Positions 27,941 to 38,126 of a stretch of 64,000 bases of DNA are shown here, piece after piece. Position numbers and translations under genes: made by a program. The notes below the pieces were generated by a model. It made no database searches. It saw only the letters and a program-made list of their open reading frames with translations, and had not been told where the DNA came from. Source of the DNA: Bacteroides faecis MAJ27 (GTDB lineage: Bacteria; Bacteroidota; Bacteroidia; Bacteroidales; Bacteroidaceae). The first letter of the stretch is position 1, and each line of letters begins with the position of its first letter. The stretch is from positions 467,974 through 531,973 of the forward strand of contig NZ_FNNN01000001.1 in assembly GCF_900106755.1 (NCBI RefSeq), read 5' to 3'.

Positions 27941-28243
27941 TTAAAATGACCAGCTTCCCGTCGCCAAATAATGCCACAAATATAAAAGGAAAGCTATGAT
28001 TATCAATATGATTCCAAAGGATACAGGTTTACGTCCGCTTGCCTTTCTGCGCTTCAGATGCGTAGTTCCTTCGACAAACTTACCGCGAATATCTTCGGGA
28101 CTGAACTCTTTCTCAGGAAGCATTCCCAATTCACGCTTCGCTTTCTCCTCCATCTTATCGAGCTTCTCTTTCCGCTCGTTCACATAAATGTATTGATGAT
28201 TAAAGCCCCGAGGTTTCCTCATCGAATTAAAAAACATTCCCAT
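27941..28243 (-). CDS. Small conserved protein with C-terminal membrane anchor
   Basis: I do not recognise a named function. The 100-residue protein has a basic N-terminus (MGMFFNSMRKPRGFNHQYIY), a charged helical middle and a single hydrophobic segment near the C-terminus (GIILIIIAFLLYLWHYL). This suggests a tail-anchored inner-membrane protein (possibly the DUF4834 type). It sits three bp after the OstA-like gene and 15 bp before mutL, so it is in the same transcript. Confidence 0.75.
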   Translation of the reverse strand: MGMFFNSMRKPRGFNHQYIYVNERKEKLDKMEEKAKRELGMLPEKEFSPEDIRGKFVEGTTHLKRRKASGRKPVSFGIILIIIAFLLYLWHYLATGSWSF

Positions 28244-28246
28244 ACG

Positions 28247-29992
28247 CTATTTCAAATCAGGAAAATCCATATTAATTAACTTTCGCCTATCAGTCTTTGG
28301 CCGCCGGTCGGTGGTAGGTTTCAGTGTCTCCCCTTCCTTCTTGCCTCTCCAATTGAAAATATCCTCTTTATTTAAAGGACGGACATAGTCAAACCAGGCA
28401 AATGTAGACAGCCTCAGCTTATCGGGAGGTATCTGATCCATTGGATATAATGTTCCGTTGGACTTACCAACAAACATACCCTTTTCCATCTTCTTTTCTT
28501 TCAGATAAAGATGAAGTACACTTCCTTCCATGTTATTAAAACCGGTCATTGTACTGTCTTTTTCTTCCGGATAGAAAGCAGTCATCACATTACCTATCAC
28601 TTCAATATGCCGCATATCACCGTTTTCGAAATAGGCTTTCATTTCTTTACCGGACACCTGGTTATAGTGAATGGAATCTTTCATCTCTACCGTCAGTGCC
28701 TGGTTGATAATGTGCGCCCAGTTAATGGTACTGTCATTCATATAAATCTTGATCTCCTCACCGAGCAGTTGCTGACCTTCATTCCAAAGAATCGGGTCCG
28801 TATACATGGTCAGGCAAGAATCTTTTGAATTATAGACCAGTGAGTCGCAAACACCCTGCACATCAGTACGATACATACGGACCTTATGATAAGCTTTCAT
28901 CAGGCGGAATACTGAGTCCGTATTCAGATTATAGGAAACAAGCTGCAACGTATCTCCATGCATAAAGAGGCTGTCACCTTGTGAATAGTCAATAGCAACG
29001 GCACGTTTGGTGGCAAAAGCAGAATCGGTCAATTCATTATAGAAACAATAATTGCCCGTCAGCATATTTTTATTGATGGTATCTGTCATTCGTATATTAT
29101 CGAACGCTTCACCATATCCCACTTTCCGGTCATAAAACAAGCTGTCACCAATCAACTTCTTTCCGTCATTCGTCAGAATAGAACGATCCAACAATTCTGC
29201 CTGTTCACTCAATGTATTATAAAAGCCTCGTTCTGAATAGATATGATTATTATCACTCACAATATTCGAAGGACCGAGAATGGTAGCAATCTTAGAGAAG
29301 GTATTATATTTCAATGTATCCGATGTCAATACAAACTTAGGATTCACCAATTTCACATCATGATTGAACACCGATTGTTTGGTAGCCGGACTGTATTCTC
29401 CCCAGTCTGAGGTTAATACATTCTCTTCATCCATCAAAGTCCCTCCCTCAAAATAATAACCGAGATCATAAAGACGGTCATAATTCAGACTGTCAGTCAG
29501 CAGTGTCGTGTTCCGGTTGATCATTTTTACGTTCTCACGAATCTGCGCAATCTGCGTCATTCCATCATAGTAAAGATAATCACCATAGATGAACAGAGTG
29601 TCTCCCTGCTCCATACGTACATTACTGAATGCTTCTACCGAATTGGTTTTCTCGTAAATCAAAGCACTGTCACAAAACATATACATACTGTCATGACGCA
29701 GCTTTACATTTCCGATCAACACTTGAACATCCGGTCGGGCAAGCTTGTCAGCCTGTCCTTGGTTTGCATGCAACAAATACACTTTCGTCTTTTTATTTTC
29801 CGGTTCTTTCTTTGTACCTTTGGCAGTTTGCTTTGTTCCATCCTCAGGTTTTACAGCCGGGGTCTCCGTCTTTTTATTCTGTCCGGTGGGCTTCACCTGC
29901 GCCACAAGGCATACGGCAAACAGGCATAGAAAGCCTATAAGAAGCCATCTATGCCCGTCTTGCTGTTTATCTTTCTTGTTTTGTTTCAGCAT
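28247..29992 (-). CDS. OstA/LptA-like LPS-transport protein
   Basis: The 581-residue protein has an N-terminal membrane segment/signal (WLLIGFLCLFAVCLVAQ) and a Lys/Thr-rich linker. OstA-like (LptA/LptD N-terminal) beta-jellyroll repeats follow from about residue 70 (VYLLHANQGQADKLARPDVQ, VRMEQGDTLFIYGDYLYYDG). In Bacteroidetes this long OstA-like protein is thought to bridge LPS across the periplasm. Its neighbours are chaperones of the SurA type, consistent with outer-membrane assembly. It starts 22 bp after surA. Confidence 0.85.
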   Translation of the reverse strand: MLKQNKKDKQQDGHRWLLIGFLCLFAVCLVAQVKPTGQNKKTETPAVKPEDGTKQTAKGTKKEPENKKTKVYLLHANQGQADKLARPDVQVLIGNVKLRHDSMYMFCDSALIYEKTNSVEAFSNVRMEQGDTLFIYGDYLYYDGMTQIAQIRENVKMINRNTTLLTDSLNYDRLYDLGYYFEGGTLMDEENVLTSDWGEYSPATKQSVFNHDVKLVNPKFVLTSDTLKYNTFSKIATILGPSNIVSDNNHIYSERGFYNTLSEQAELLDRSILTNDGKKLIGDSLFYDRKVGYGEAFDNIRMTDTINKNMLTGNYCFYNELTDSAFATKRAVAIDYSQGDSLFMHGDTLQLVSYNLNTDSVFRLMKAYHKVRMYRTDVQGVCDSLVYNSKDSCLTMYTDPILWNEGQQLLGEEIKIYMNDSTINWAHIINQALTVEMKDSIHYNQVSGKEMKAYFENGDMRHIEVIGNVMTAFYPEEKDSTMTGFNNMEGSVLHLYLKEKKMEKGMFVGKSNGTLYPMDQIPPDKLRLSTFAWFDYVRPLNKEDIFNWRGKKEGETLKPTTDRRPKTDRRKLINMDFPDLK

Positions 29993-30014
29993 ATAAAGTC
30001 AAGCTGTTTAAACA

Positions 30015-31397
30015 TCAATCATTCCTTACCCAACCCGGATACTTGAAGTCACACTTCTGCCAGTTCGGATCAATACGTACATACGTATGTTTCTGTTTGT
30101 TCAAAATCCATTTCTGCAACATCTCTTCCCGACGCTTATCCATCACTATTTCCTTCAAATCCTGATAGTCTTCCGCAATGGTAGCTTTATGACCGTTGAT
30201 CTTTGCTTTCAGTTTTACAATGGCACAAACTTCTTTTCCATCTTTCTCGTTGATCATCGTAAAGGCTTTGGATATTTCACCCACATTCATCTTATCCACT
30301 ACTTTCGCAACATCCTGCGGCAAATCCTGCATCTGGAATTTAGAAGTAGTGATGCCAGTACGCTCATTCGTATTCACCATAATACCGTGATTATTACGAG
30401 TATCTTTATCTTGTGAAATCACAGAAGCAGCATCATCAAACGTAAACTTATTCTGACGAATATCATCACCGATAGAGTCCAGACGGGCACAAGCCTCTGT
30501 CAATTCCTTTTCAGAAACTTTCGGGCGCAACAGAATGTGACGGGTATTCACACGGTCACCGCGCTTCTCGATCAGCTGAATAATATGATAACCAAATTCC
30601 GATTCTACAATCTTGGAAACCTTCTTCGGGTCTTGAAGACTGAATGCTACATTGGCATAAGCCGGGTCAAGCATACCACGTCCCATAAAATCAAGTTCAC
30701 CACCCTTGATAGCAGAAGCCTTATCTTCAGAATACAGACGTGCCAGCGTAGAGAAATCAATCTCCCCTTTTGTCACACGATCCGTATAATCACGTAAACG
30801 TCTCTTTACGTCTTCTATTTCCGCAATAGGAATTTTAGGTTGCAGGGTGATAATCTGCACTTCTACCTGAGTGGGAATATAAGGGATACTGTCCTGAGGA
30901 AGATCTTTGAAATAGCGGCGTACTTCTGCCGGAGTCACCTTGATTTCTCCTACCAGTTTCTGCTGCATTTTCTGTACCGTCAATCCATCCCGGGCATTTT
31001 CGCGCAACGTTTCACGAATTTGAGTGGCAGTCTTATTGAAGTATTCCTCCATCTTCTCTTTAGAACCAATCTGCTGAATATACATATTGGTCATCATATC
31101 TACGCGCTGAATGATTTCCGCTTCGGAAACTTCGATACTGTCCAGCTTTGCCTGATGCAGGAATAATTTCTGCACAGCGATTTCTTCGGGTATTACACAA
31201 TAAGGATCGCCTTCAAATCTGCGTCCATTATACAGGGCATCCATGCGTGCCTCTTCCACATCTGATTTCAAAATAGCTTCGTCACCTACTACCCAAACTA
31301 CCTCATCAATTACATTGTCCTGTGCATAAGTTACCACGTTGGCAAATACTGCCAGGACAAGGGTAACAATAAATCTAAAGTTCACAAACTTCTTCAT
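30015..31397 (-). CDS. surA: SurA-type peptidyl-prolyl isomerase/chaperone
   Basis: This periplasmic chaperone for outer-membrane proteins has 460 residues. It has a signal peptide (ending NVVTYAQ), a SurA N-terminal chaperone domain (DNVIDEVVWVVGDEAILKSD), a first parvulin domain at about residues 175-280 (GGELDFMGRGMLDPAYANVA) and a second less conserved one at about 280-390 (TRHILLRPKVSEKELTEACA). It is the third of three consecutive parvulin-type genes. Confidence 0.92.
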   Translation of the reverse strand: MKKFVNFRFIVTLVLAVFANVVTYAQDNVIDEVVWVVGDEAILKSDVEEARMDALYNGRRFEGDPYCVIPEEIAVQKLFLHQAKLDSIEVSEAEIIQRVDMMTNMYIQQIGSKEKMEEYFNKTATQIRETLRENARDGLTVQKMQQKLVGEIKVTPAEVRRYFKDLPQDSIPYIPTQVEVQIITLQPKIPIAEIEDVKRRLRDYTDRVTKGEIDFSTLARLYSEDKASAIKGGELDFMGRGMLDPAYANVAFSLQDPKKVSKIVESEFGYHIIQLIEKRGDRVNTRHILLRPKVSEKELTEACARLDSIGDDIRQNKFTFDDAASVISQDKDTRNNHGIMVNTNERTGITTSKFQMQDLPQDVAKVVDKMNVGEISKAFTMINEKDGKEVCAIVKLKAKINGHKATIAEDYQDLKEIVMDKRREEMLQKWILNKQKHTYVRIDPNWQKCDFKYPGWVRND

Positions 31398-31406
31398 TCT
31401 TTGTAT

Positions 31407-32252
31407 TTAATAATTGTATATAATCTTCTTTTTGTTCACAGCCTGCTGATACAGGTCGTTCTTCACTTGTTCCATAAAGTTCACCCGTTTCTGATTGACC
31501 AGTAAATCCTTCACTTCCGACCGTGCAAACTCATACGGTTTTTCTTCGCCTGCTCCGCGATAATCGCTCACATTGAGGAAATAACAAAATGCCGTATCTT
31601 TCAGCTCCACTTGCCGATGCTTGTTTATGTATTCTTCCGGTGCCGCCTCTTTCAATGGAATCAGATCCAGCACATCCGTTACCGGAACCCATTTATTGTA
31701 AAAGTATTCATACTTCACCGCATTCTGCAAACTATATTTTTCCAGGCTCTCCACAGCGTCCTGTTTCTCAGTCTTATACCATCTGCGAACATTGTTCAGC
31801 TGAGGTGCTGTCAACGGAACTTTAATAAACAGTCCCTTAATCAGCGGAGATTCCAGTTTAAACAAATCCTTGTTTTTCTCATAATAATCCGCAATCTCCT
31901 GCTCCGAAATATCACTCGTCAGTTTCTGGTTTATCAGTTCCTGCTGATAAGTATGCATGATCAAAGCTTTCCGGTAATTCTCCACCAGCTTATCTACATC
32001 CACATTATCCGGGATATTATTCGCTGCTTTTTCATACAACAAAATCTCCTCCGCCCAGCTACGAATGTAATGCTCGGCGAAAAGAATACTATCATCTTTT
32101 GACAATCCGACCGGTAGCACAGACATCAAATCTTCTTTATATAAAAAGTTACCATCTACCTCCACTAATGCAGTCTTGCCTTTGTGGTCGTACTGCTCTT
32201 TGCACGCTCCACAACAAAGAAGGGTAATTAGTAAGAGGACTAATATTCGCAT
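31407..32252 (-). CDS. SurA-like periplasmic lipoprotein
   Basis: I start at the ATG at 32252; a TTG two codons upstream is the only earlier option. The 281-residue product has a lipoprotein signal (LLCCGACKEQ). A SurA-N-like helical region covers about residues 25-125 (VEVDGNFLYKEDLMSVLPVG). The segment where a parvulin fold is expected is degenerate. It is probably a folding chaperone at a membrane surface rather than an active isomerase; this is inferred from order and fold pattern. It lies 9 bp upstream of surA. Confidence 0.75.
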   Translation of the reverse strand: MRILVLLLITLLCCGACKEQYDHKGKTALVEVDGNFLYKEDLMSVLPVGLSKDDSILFAEHYIRSWAEEILLYEKAANNIPDNVDVDKLVENYRKALIMHTYQQELINQKLTSDISEQEIADYYEKNKDLFKLESPLIKGLFIKVPLTAPQLNNVRRWYKTEKQDAVESLEKYSLQNAVKYEYFYNKWVPVTDVLDLIPLKEAAPEEYINKHRQVELKDTAFCYFLNVSDYRGAGEEKPYEFARSEVKDLLVNQKRVNFMEQVKNDLYQQAVNKKKIIYNY

Positions 32253-32306
32253 CGTCAATTCAAATCTACTTATTTAAGGTACGAAGATAGTGAATAATCG
32301 GTTACA

Positions 32307-33851
32307 TCAGTTATTATTAACTGTTTTTAAAACCTCTTGGTTTATTTCAACCTTACCTGACTCCTCCAATTCCCGCTCCCAATATGCGTTAAGATAGTTT
32401 CTATAATCTTTTCTCACCTGCTCAATTACCTCTCTGTAATCATCCGGACCCTTCTGTTTTTTGCCAGCAACAATAGTAAAAGGATACGACATTACAGACT
32501 CAAAACCACCCTTCTTAAAGACCAATTTATCTATATATTTATTATCTCCGTCGGCAAAAATCCCCTGTTCGATTTTAATTTTTTCGTCACCGGATGTATT
32601 AAAAGTTTTGCGAAGTATGTCTTCCCATTCCTTCTCCGGTACTTTCTTCAGCAGCTTTTTAGCCTGTTTGGCAGTCTTTTTATCCACACAATGCAATACC
32701 ACTCCTTTATACCGAGGATGTTCCCAGCGGTAATCCGATGAATGAAACTTAAAATAAGTAGCCAATCCTGCCCGATCGTTAACAGCCGGTAAATCTACTT
32801 TCTGACGCGTGATCTCCGCAACCAGACATTTTTCAGCATACTCCTGCAAAGTATAACGAAGTTCCGGATGCTTTTTTTCCACATGCCGATTCTCGTAATC
32901 CAGCAAAGATTTGGCTATAAAACCATTCAGCTGACGTTTTACAGCCTGGGGATGGGATGAAGCAAACCACTTAAACATCTCTCCCGTATATGTCTGCCCA
33001 TTGACAGTAAACAAAGTTCTATCTGTTTCACCTTTCTGCAGCAATTCCTCCAAAGCCTCCGTATTCGGAACATATTGGTATTCTTTTTTCAATTGCTCCA
33101 CTATTGCTTCCGTTCCTTTATCCAGTGGCTGACGCCGTAAACGATTCAAAAGGCTATCACTAACTATCTCATACGCAGATACTTCTTTCCGGTCAGCAAC
33201 TTGCAGAATATGAAGCCCCTCCGGTGTAAAGAAAGGTTTCGATATTTCACCCTTCGCCAAAGAAAAAGCGACATCCTCAAACTCGGAAGTTGTCTGTAAG
33301 TTTTCGATCCACACACAACGTTTATCATCTGAAAACCGGTCCACCAAACTGGTAAAATCAATACTTGGCTGATTCTGTATCACCTGATAAATAGAATCCA
33401 TACGTGCTTGCTCCTCTTGCAAATGCCTGGAAGTAATGGTTTGAGGCAGATATTTGAAAATCTGCTGTACCTGTACTTGTCCGTTACGTACATTTCCTTT
33501 CATCTTCTGATATAGAATACGGGCATTGCCATCCATTTCCTGGCTGCCCGGCAGATAAGACCTCAACAACTTTGTCCGATAAGCTTCCTGTTGCTTACGA
33601 AAAGCCGAAGTAGTATCGAGCCCTGCCGCTCTGGACGCTTCCACTTTCAACTTAGCCTGAATGAAAAGCTCCGCATATTCTTTAGGAGACAATTTCTCAC
33701 CCTCACCATCCACATGACGGCGATAGGAATATTCAAACTCCGAACGAGGTATTTCCTTTCCGTTAATCCGCATTACTACGGGATCTTCCTGAGCGGAAAC
33801 CCATATTCCGAAGAGACTTATCCATCCTAAAAGCAGACTTCTTTTCATCAT
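32307..33851 (-). CDS. Periplasmic parvulin-type peptidyl-prolyl isomerase
   Basis: I place the start at the ATG at 33851 (MMKRSLLLGW..., 514 residues), because a signal peptide ending near WVSAQ follows directly; the earlier in-frame ATG at 33899 gives a poor N-terminus. An N-terminal SurA-like helical region precedes a parvulin domain (about residues 120-240; FSLAKGEISKPFFTPEGLHI). A C-terminal region with a possible second parvulin-like domain follows. It is predicted to help fold outer-membrane proteins. It starts the chaperone cluster and is separated from guaB by a hairpin. Confidence 0.8.
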   Translation of the reverse strand: MMKRSLLLGWISLFGIWVSAQEDPVVMRINGKEIPRSEFEYSYRRHVDGEGEKLSPKEYAELFIQAKLKVEASRAAGLDTTSAFRKQQEAYRTKLLRSYLPGSQEMDGNARILYQKMKGNVRNGQVQVQQIFKYLPQTITSRHLQEEQARMDSIYQVIQNQPSIDFTSLVDRFSDDKRCVWIENLQTTSEFEDVAFSLAKGEISKPFFTPEGLHILQVADRKEVSAYEIVSDSLLNRLRRQPLDKGTEAIVEQLKKEYQYVPNTEALEELLQKGETDRTLFTVNGQTYTGEMFKWFASSHPQAVKRQLNGFIAKSLLDYENRHVEKKHPELRYTLQEYAEKCLVAEITRQKVDLPAVNDRAGLATYFKFHSSDYRWEHPRYKGVVLHCVDKKTAKQAKKLLKKVPEKEWEDILRKTFNTSGDEKIKIEQGIFADGDNKYIDKLVFKKGGFESVMSYPFTIVAGKKQKGPDDYREVIEQVRKDYRNYLNAYWERELEESGKVEINQEVLKTVNNN

Positions 33852-33873
33852 TGATTCTTTGTTTAAAACGACA

Positions 33874-33916
33874 AACGGTGAACAACGAACATGTGCCATA
33901 CAGCCTGTTCACCGTT
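33874..33916 (-). terminator. Hairpin between guaB and the parvulin gene
   Basis: An 11-bp stem AACGGTGAACA (33874-33884) / TGTTCACCGTT (33906-33916) has alternative pairings from a second copy of GTTCACCG nearby. It is probably the guaB terminator; a weak T-run follows. Confidence 0.6.
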
Positions 33917-33945
33917 CACCGCTAATCGTTTACCGTTTATATAAA

Positions 33946-35436
<1,491 letters not shown>

Positions 35437-35454
35437 TTAAAAATTTATTGCGTG

Positions 35455-35486
35455 CAAATATACGGTTTTTATTCAAAATGCGCAAA
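35455..35486 (-). promoter_or_regulatory. guaB promoter, hybrid with the island end
   Basis: Minus strand: -33 TTTG at 35483-35486, 20-bp spacer, -7 TATATTTG at 35455-35462. The spacer contains the 19-bp att repeat, and the -33 box lies on the island side of it. Confidence 0.75.
35460..35478. repeat. attL: 19-bp direct repeat at the left island end
   Basis: ATACGGTTTTTATTCAAAA occurs here and again exactly at 50262-50280. An integrase gene starts 121 bp inside. Confidence 0.85.
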
Positions 35487-35533
35487 CTGTGCACCAGAAT
35501 ATTTAATGAGGGGAGCTAATTAATACTTATCAG

Positions 35534-35593
35534 AAAGAATTGCCTTAAAAGAACACATTCAAAGAACCGAATTAAAGAACAACTTTAAAGAAC
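35534..35593. repeat. 13-bp-phased iterons upstream of the integrase gene
   Basis: AAAGAAC occurs at 35548, 35561, 35574 and 35587, exactly 13 bp apart. A degenerate copy (AAAGAAT) lies at 35534. They are candidate integrase or excisionase arm-type binding sites, or an int operator. Confidence 0.7.
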
Positions 35594-35599
35594 AAGATT

Positions 35600-37393
35600 A
35601 TGGAAAGGCAGATTTTTATTAATGAGATGCAAGCTCGTTTCAATTTAAGAAAACCACGTAGCGAGAAGCCAACCAATCTCTATTTAGTATGCAGAATAAA
35701 CAACAAACAAGTTAAACTATCTACAGGGGTAAAGATATATCCAGACCACTGGAATGAAAAAAGACAAGAAGCATATATCAGCGTACGCCTATCAGAGATA
35801 GATAATATAAATAACACTATAGTGAACAAGAAAATCACAAAACTAAAAGAATATTTCATCGAATTTAAGCATTATCTTTGTATGCATCCAGACGAGATTG
35901 GAGAAAGTATGAAACTATTAAAACAACACATATATAAAGATAGGATGAAGAAAGAATTACAGAAACCCGCAACTTTTATAATGAAACAAATTATAGAAGC
36001 AAAGACTTGTGCAGAAAGCAGTAAGAAACAATATCGTTCTAACATAGACAAGTTTGAGCGTTTTCTCAAAGAGAATGAAATTCCCAATACATGGGAGAGC
36101 ATGAATTTAGATACTATCAATCGCTACCAAAAGCAAATCATAAAAGAAAACCCATTGCATCCTCATAACACTTTACGTAACATAATCAAAGGAACTATAT
36201 TTAATTTACTAGGGATAGCAGATAAAAGACTGGATATTCCTTTCAAATGGTCTGACAGCAATTTAAACAGTTTTGAGTTCGTGAAAGATAAGTCCAACAA
36301 AGAATTAGCAGACAACAAAAAAGTTTCATTAACAGAAGAGCAACTGAATAAATTCTACAAGCATATCATCACAGGAACAGAAAGACAAATAAAGAAATAC
36401 ACAGAAATCAGAGACTTATTCATACTACAATGTTTAGTTGGGCAACGAATTGGCGATATGCAAAAATTCTTTAATGGAGATAATGAAATGGACGAAGAAG
36501 CAGGAACCATCTCCATTATACAACAAAAGACAAAAGCCAGAGCTATAATTCCACTATTGCCATTAGCCAAAGAAATTATATCCAAATATGAGAATAAAGA
36601 ATTATTATATTATAAAGAAAGAAAGTCCATTGTCAATGAAGCCTTAAAAGAAGTAGCAGAACAAGCAGGATTAGACGAGCCTATCACTTATGAAGAAAAC
36701 GGGATTAAACAAACCCAACCTCTTTATAAATTACTGCATACACATACAGCAAGGCATACTTTTATCACAATATTGTGTAGAAAAGGCATCCCAAAGGAAA
36801 CTGTTATTATAGCGACAGGACATGAAGATACAAAAATGATAGACAAAGTTTATTCTCATTTAAACAGTAAAGATAAAGCAAAGAAAGTCTCTAATGCTTT
36901 CAAAAGTTTAAATAATGGCATTTTTAATATGGGCAAGATGGAGACAAATTCTCTCAATGAAGCAAAGCCTACAAACGATGCAACTAATAATATCACCTTC
37001 GATACTCTGTTGGACACTCAATTTTTTGCATCTAAAATCAATAAGGCTGTTGAACTACAATCACAGGTAGGTCATTTGAAAAATGGGAAACTGTGTAGCT
37101 ATGACAATGAAATCACGTCCCTTATAAGCGAGATAGAAAAATTCTCCCAATCTTCCACTCCTGATTCTGATGTGGCAAAACAATATGTGAAACAGTTATC
37201 TGTTGGGAAGCAGTCAGACTTGCATGACTGTTTTAGAGAAATGATTATCAAGTGTGTTAAGATTGGTATCAGTAAGGATGCAATTATGCAATTTATCAAT
37301 AAGGCTTTGGAAATAGGCTTGTTGGATAAGGAAAGATTCACCAATATAAAAGAAATCACTACAGCCTTATTGGATAAAAGGAATCAGGGCTGA
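35600..37393 (+). CDS. Tyrosine-type site-specific integrase
   Basis: The 597-residue recombinase has an N-terminal arm-binding-like domain (about residues 10-100; NLYLVCRINNKQVKLSTGVK) and a SAM-like core-binding domain (about 125-215). The catalytic domain has Arg in VGQRIGDM, the HTARHTF box (HxxR), GHED and the nucleophile Tyr in KVYSHLNSKDKAKK. After the catalytic domain there is an unusual 165-residue C-terminal extension of unknown role. Position next to attL and the iterons supports its role in integrating this island. Confidence 0.93.
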   Translation: MERQIFINEMQARFNLRKPRSEKPTNLYLVCRINNKQVKLSTGVKIYPDHWNEKRQEAYISVRLSEIDNINNTIVNKKITKLKEYFIEFKHYLCMHPDEIGESMKLLKQHIYKDRMKKELQKPATFIMKQIIEAKTCAESSKKQYRSNIDKFERFLKENEIPNTWESMNLDTINRYQKQIIKENPLHPHNTLRNIIKGTIFNLLGIADKRLDIPFKWSDSNLNSFEFVKDKSNKELADNKKVSLTEEQLNKFYKHIITGTERQIKKYTEIRDLFILQCLVGQRIGDMQKFFNGDNEMDEEAGTISIIQQKTKARAIIPLLPLAKEIISKYENKELLYYKERKSIVNEALKEVAEQAGLDEPITYEENGIKQTQPLYKLLHTHTARHTFITILCRKGIPKETVIIATGHEDTKMIDKVYSHLNSKDKAKKVSNAFKSLNNGIFNMGKMETNSLNEAKPTNDATNNITFDTLLDTQFFASKINKAVELQSQVGHLKNGKLCSYDNEITSLISEIEKFSQSSTPDSDVAKQYVKQLSVGKQSDLHDCFREMIIKCVKIGISKDAIMQFINKALEIGLLDKERFTNIKEITTALLDKRNQG

Positions 37394-37439
37394 CAAGCTT
37401 TTTTGGAAATCAAGGCTTCTGGTAAGCCTGAACATCATA

Positions 37440-37476
37440 TTCTCCCCGAACAGCTACGGTTAAGGGGAGAATTTTT
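37440..37476 (+). terminator. Integrase gene terminator
   Basis: TTCTCCCC (37440-37447) pairs with GGGGAGAA (37464-37471), followed by TTTTTG. A smaller AGGCTT/AAGCCT hairpin lies just upstream. Confidence 0.8.
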
Positions 37477-37523
37477 GCTTTATTGCATCCTCAACTCAAA
37501 TATTCCACAATTTCGACTTGTCG

Positions 37524-37555
37524 TTTGGTGATGCGGTCGGGACTTTATACCTTTG
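37524..37555 (+). promoter_or_regulatory. Promoter before the 57-residue gene
   Basis: -33 TTTG at 37524-37527, 20-bp spacer, -7 TACCTTTG at 37548-37555: a near-ideal Bacteroides promoter inside the island. Confidence 0.75.
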
Positions 37556-37631
37556 CAATGTGATTGAAAGTCAGAAATGACCGAGTTTCTCATCACCCAG
37601 ATTCACCACTACAAACCTAAATCTACTTCAA

Positions 37632-37805
37632 ATGAAAGAACTGACCTACGCAGACATTCGTAAAGTGGCACTAGAGCACGGTATCAAGGACACAAGGCTG
37701 CACATTGGACTTTGGGCTACTGACCGATACATCAAAAAGCGCAAAATGGTTCAAGGCAAGACCTACACAATCTACCTACCGCATCATAAACAGGAACAGG
37801 AATGA
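37632..37805 (+). CDS. Small hypothetical protein (57 residues)
   Basis: ATG at 37632 to TGA at 37805. The product starts MKELTYADIRKVALEHGI and has a basic centre (RYIKKRKMVQGKTYTIYLP). It could be a small DNA-binding or accessory protein, perhaps a recombination directionality factor given its place after the integrase, but I cannot show that. Codon use is less AT-rich than its neighbours. An almost ideal promoter lies 77 bp upstream. Confidence 0.6.
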   Translation: MKELTYADIRKVALEHGIKDTRLHIGLWATDRYIKKRKMVQGKTYTIYLPHHKQEQE

Positions 37806-38126
37806 TTTTTTAGTTCTAACCCTGTTGCCAAGCTAACATAATAAGAGGTGTTTTCTTCATAAAACTTTTAAACTAAAGTTTTAAAAGACGCTTCCGCCAT
37901 AAACGATATAATACAAGACATAACATTTAGATTGCTTGACTATGCTAAGTCAGCGGTAAAGTAATAGGCGTAGTAATACGCTTATTATTTTATTCTTATG
38001 GACGAGTTTTTCTTCAAAGCGTCCCTATATAGGAAGAAAAAAATAACCCTACTTAAACTTAATCTAAAGTCAGATATTTCAAATACACAGATTACAATTT
38101 TATAAATCTAAGTTAATCTAAACACA
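37806..38126. other. Intergenic interval with hairpins before the helicase-like gene
   Basis: It contains a terminator-like hairpin around 37960-37995 (GGCGT / ACGC arms followed by T-rich DNA) and two AATCTAAA motifs near 38060 and 38113. A possible 35-codon lysine-rich frame (37998-38105) is too weak to call. Confidence 0.45.

Noticed and set aside
37998..38105. 35-codon lysine-rich frame before the helicase-like gene
   Set aside because: Short, without promoter box or conserved pattern; could be chance in AT-rich DNA.
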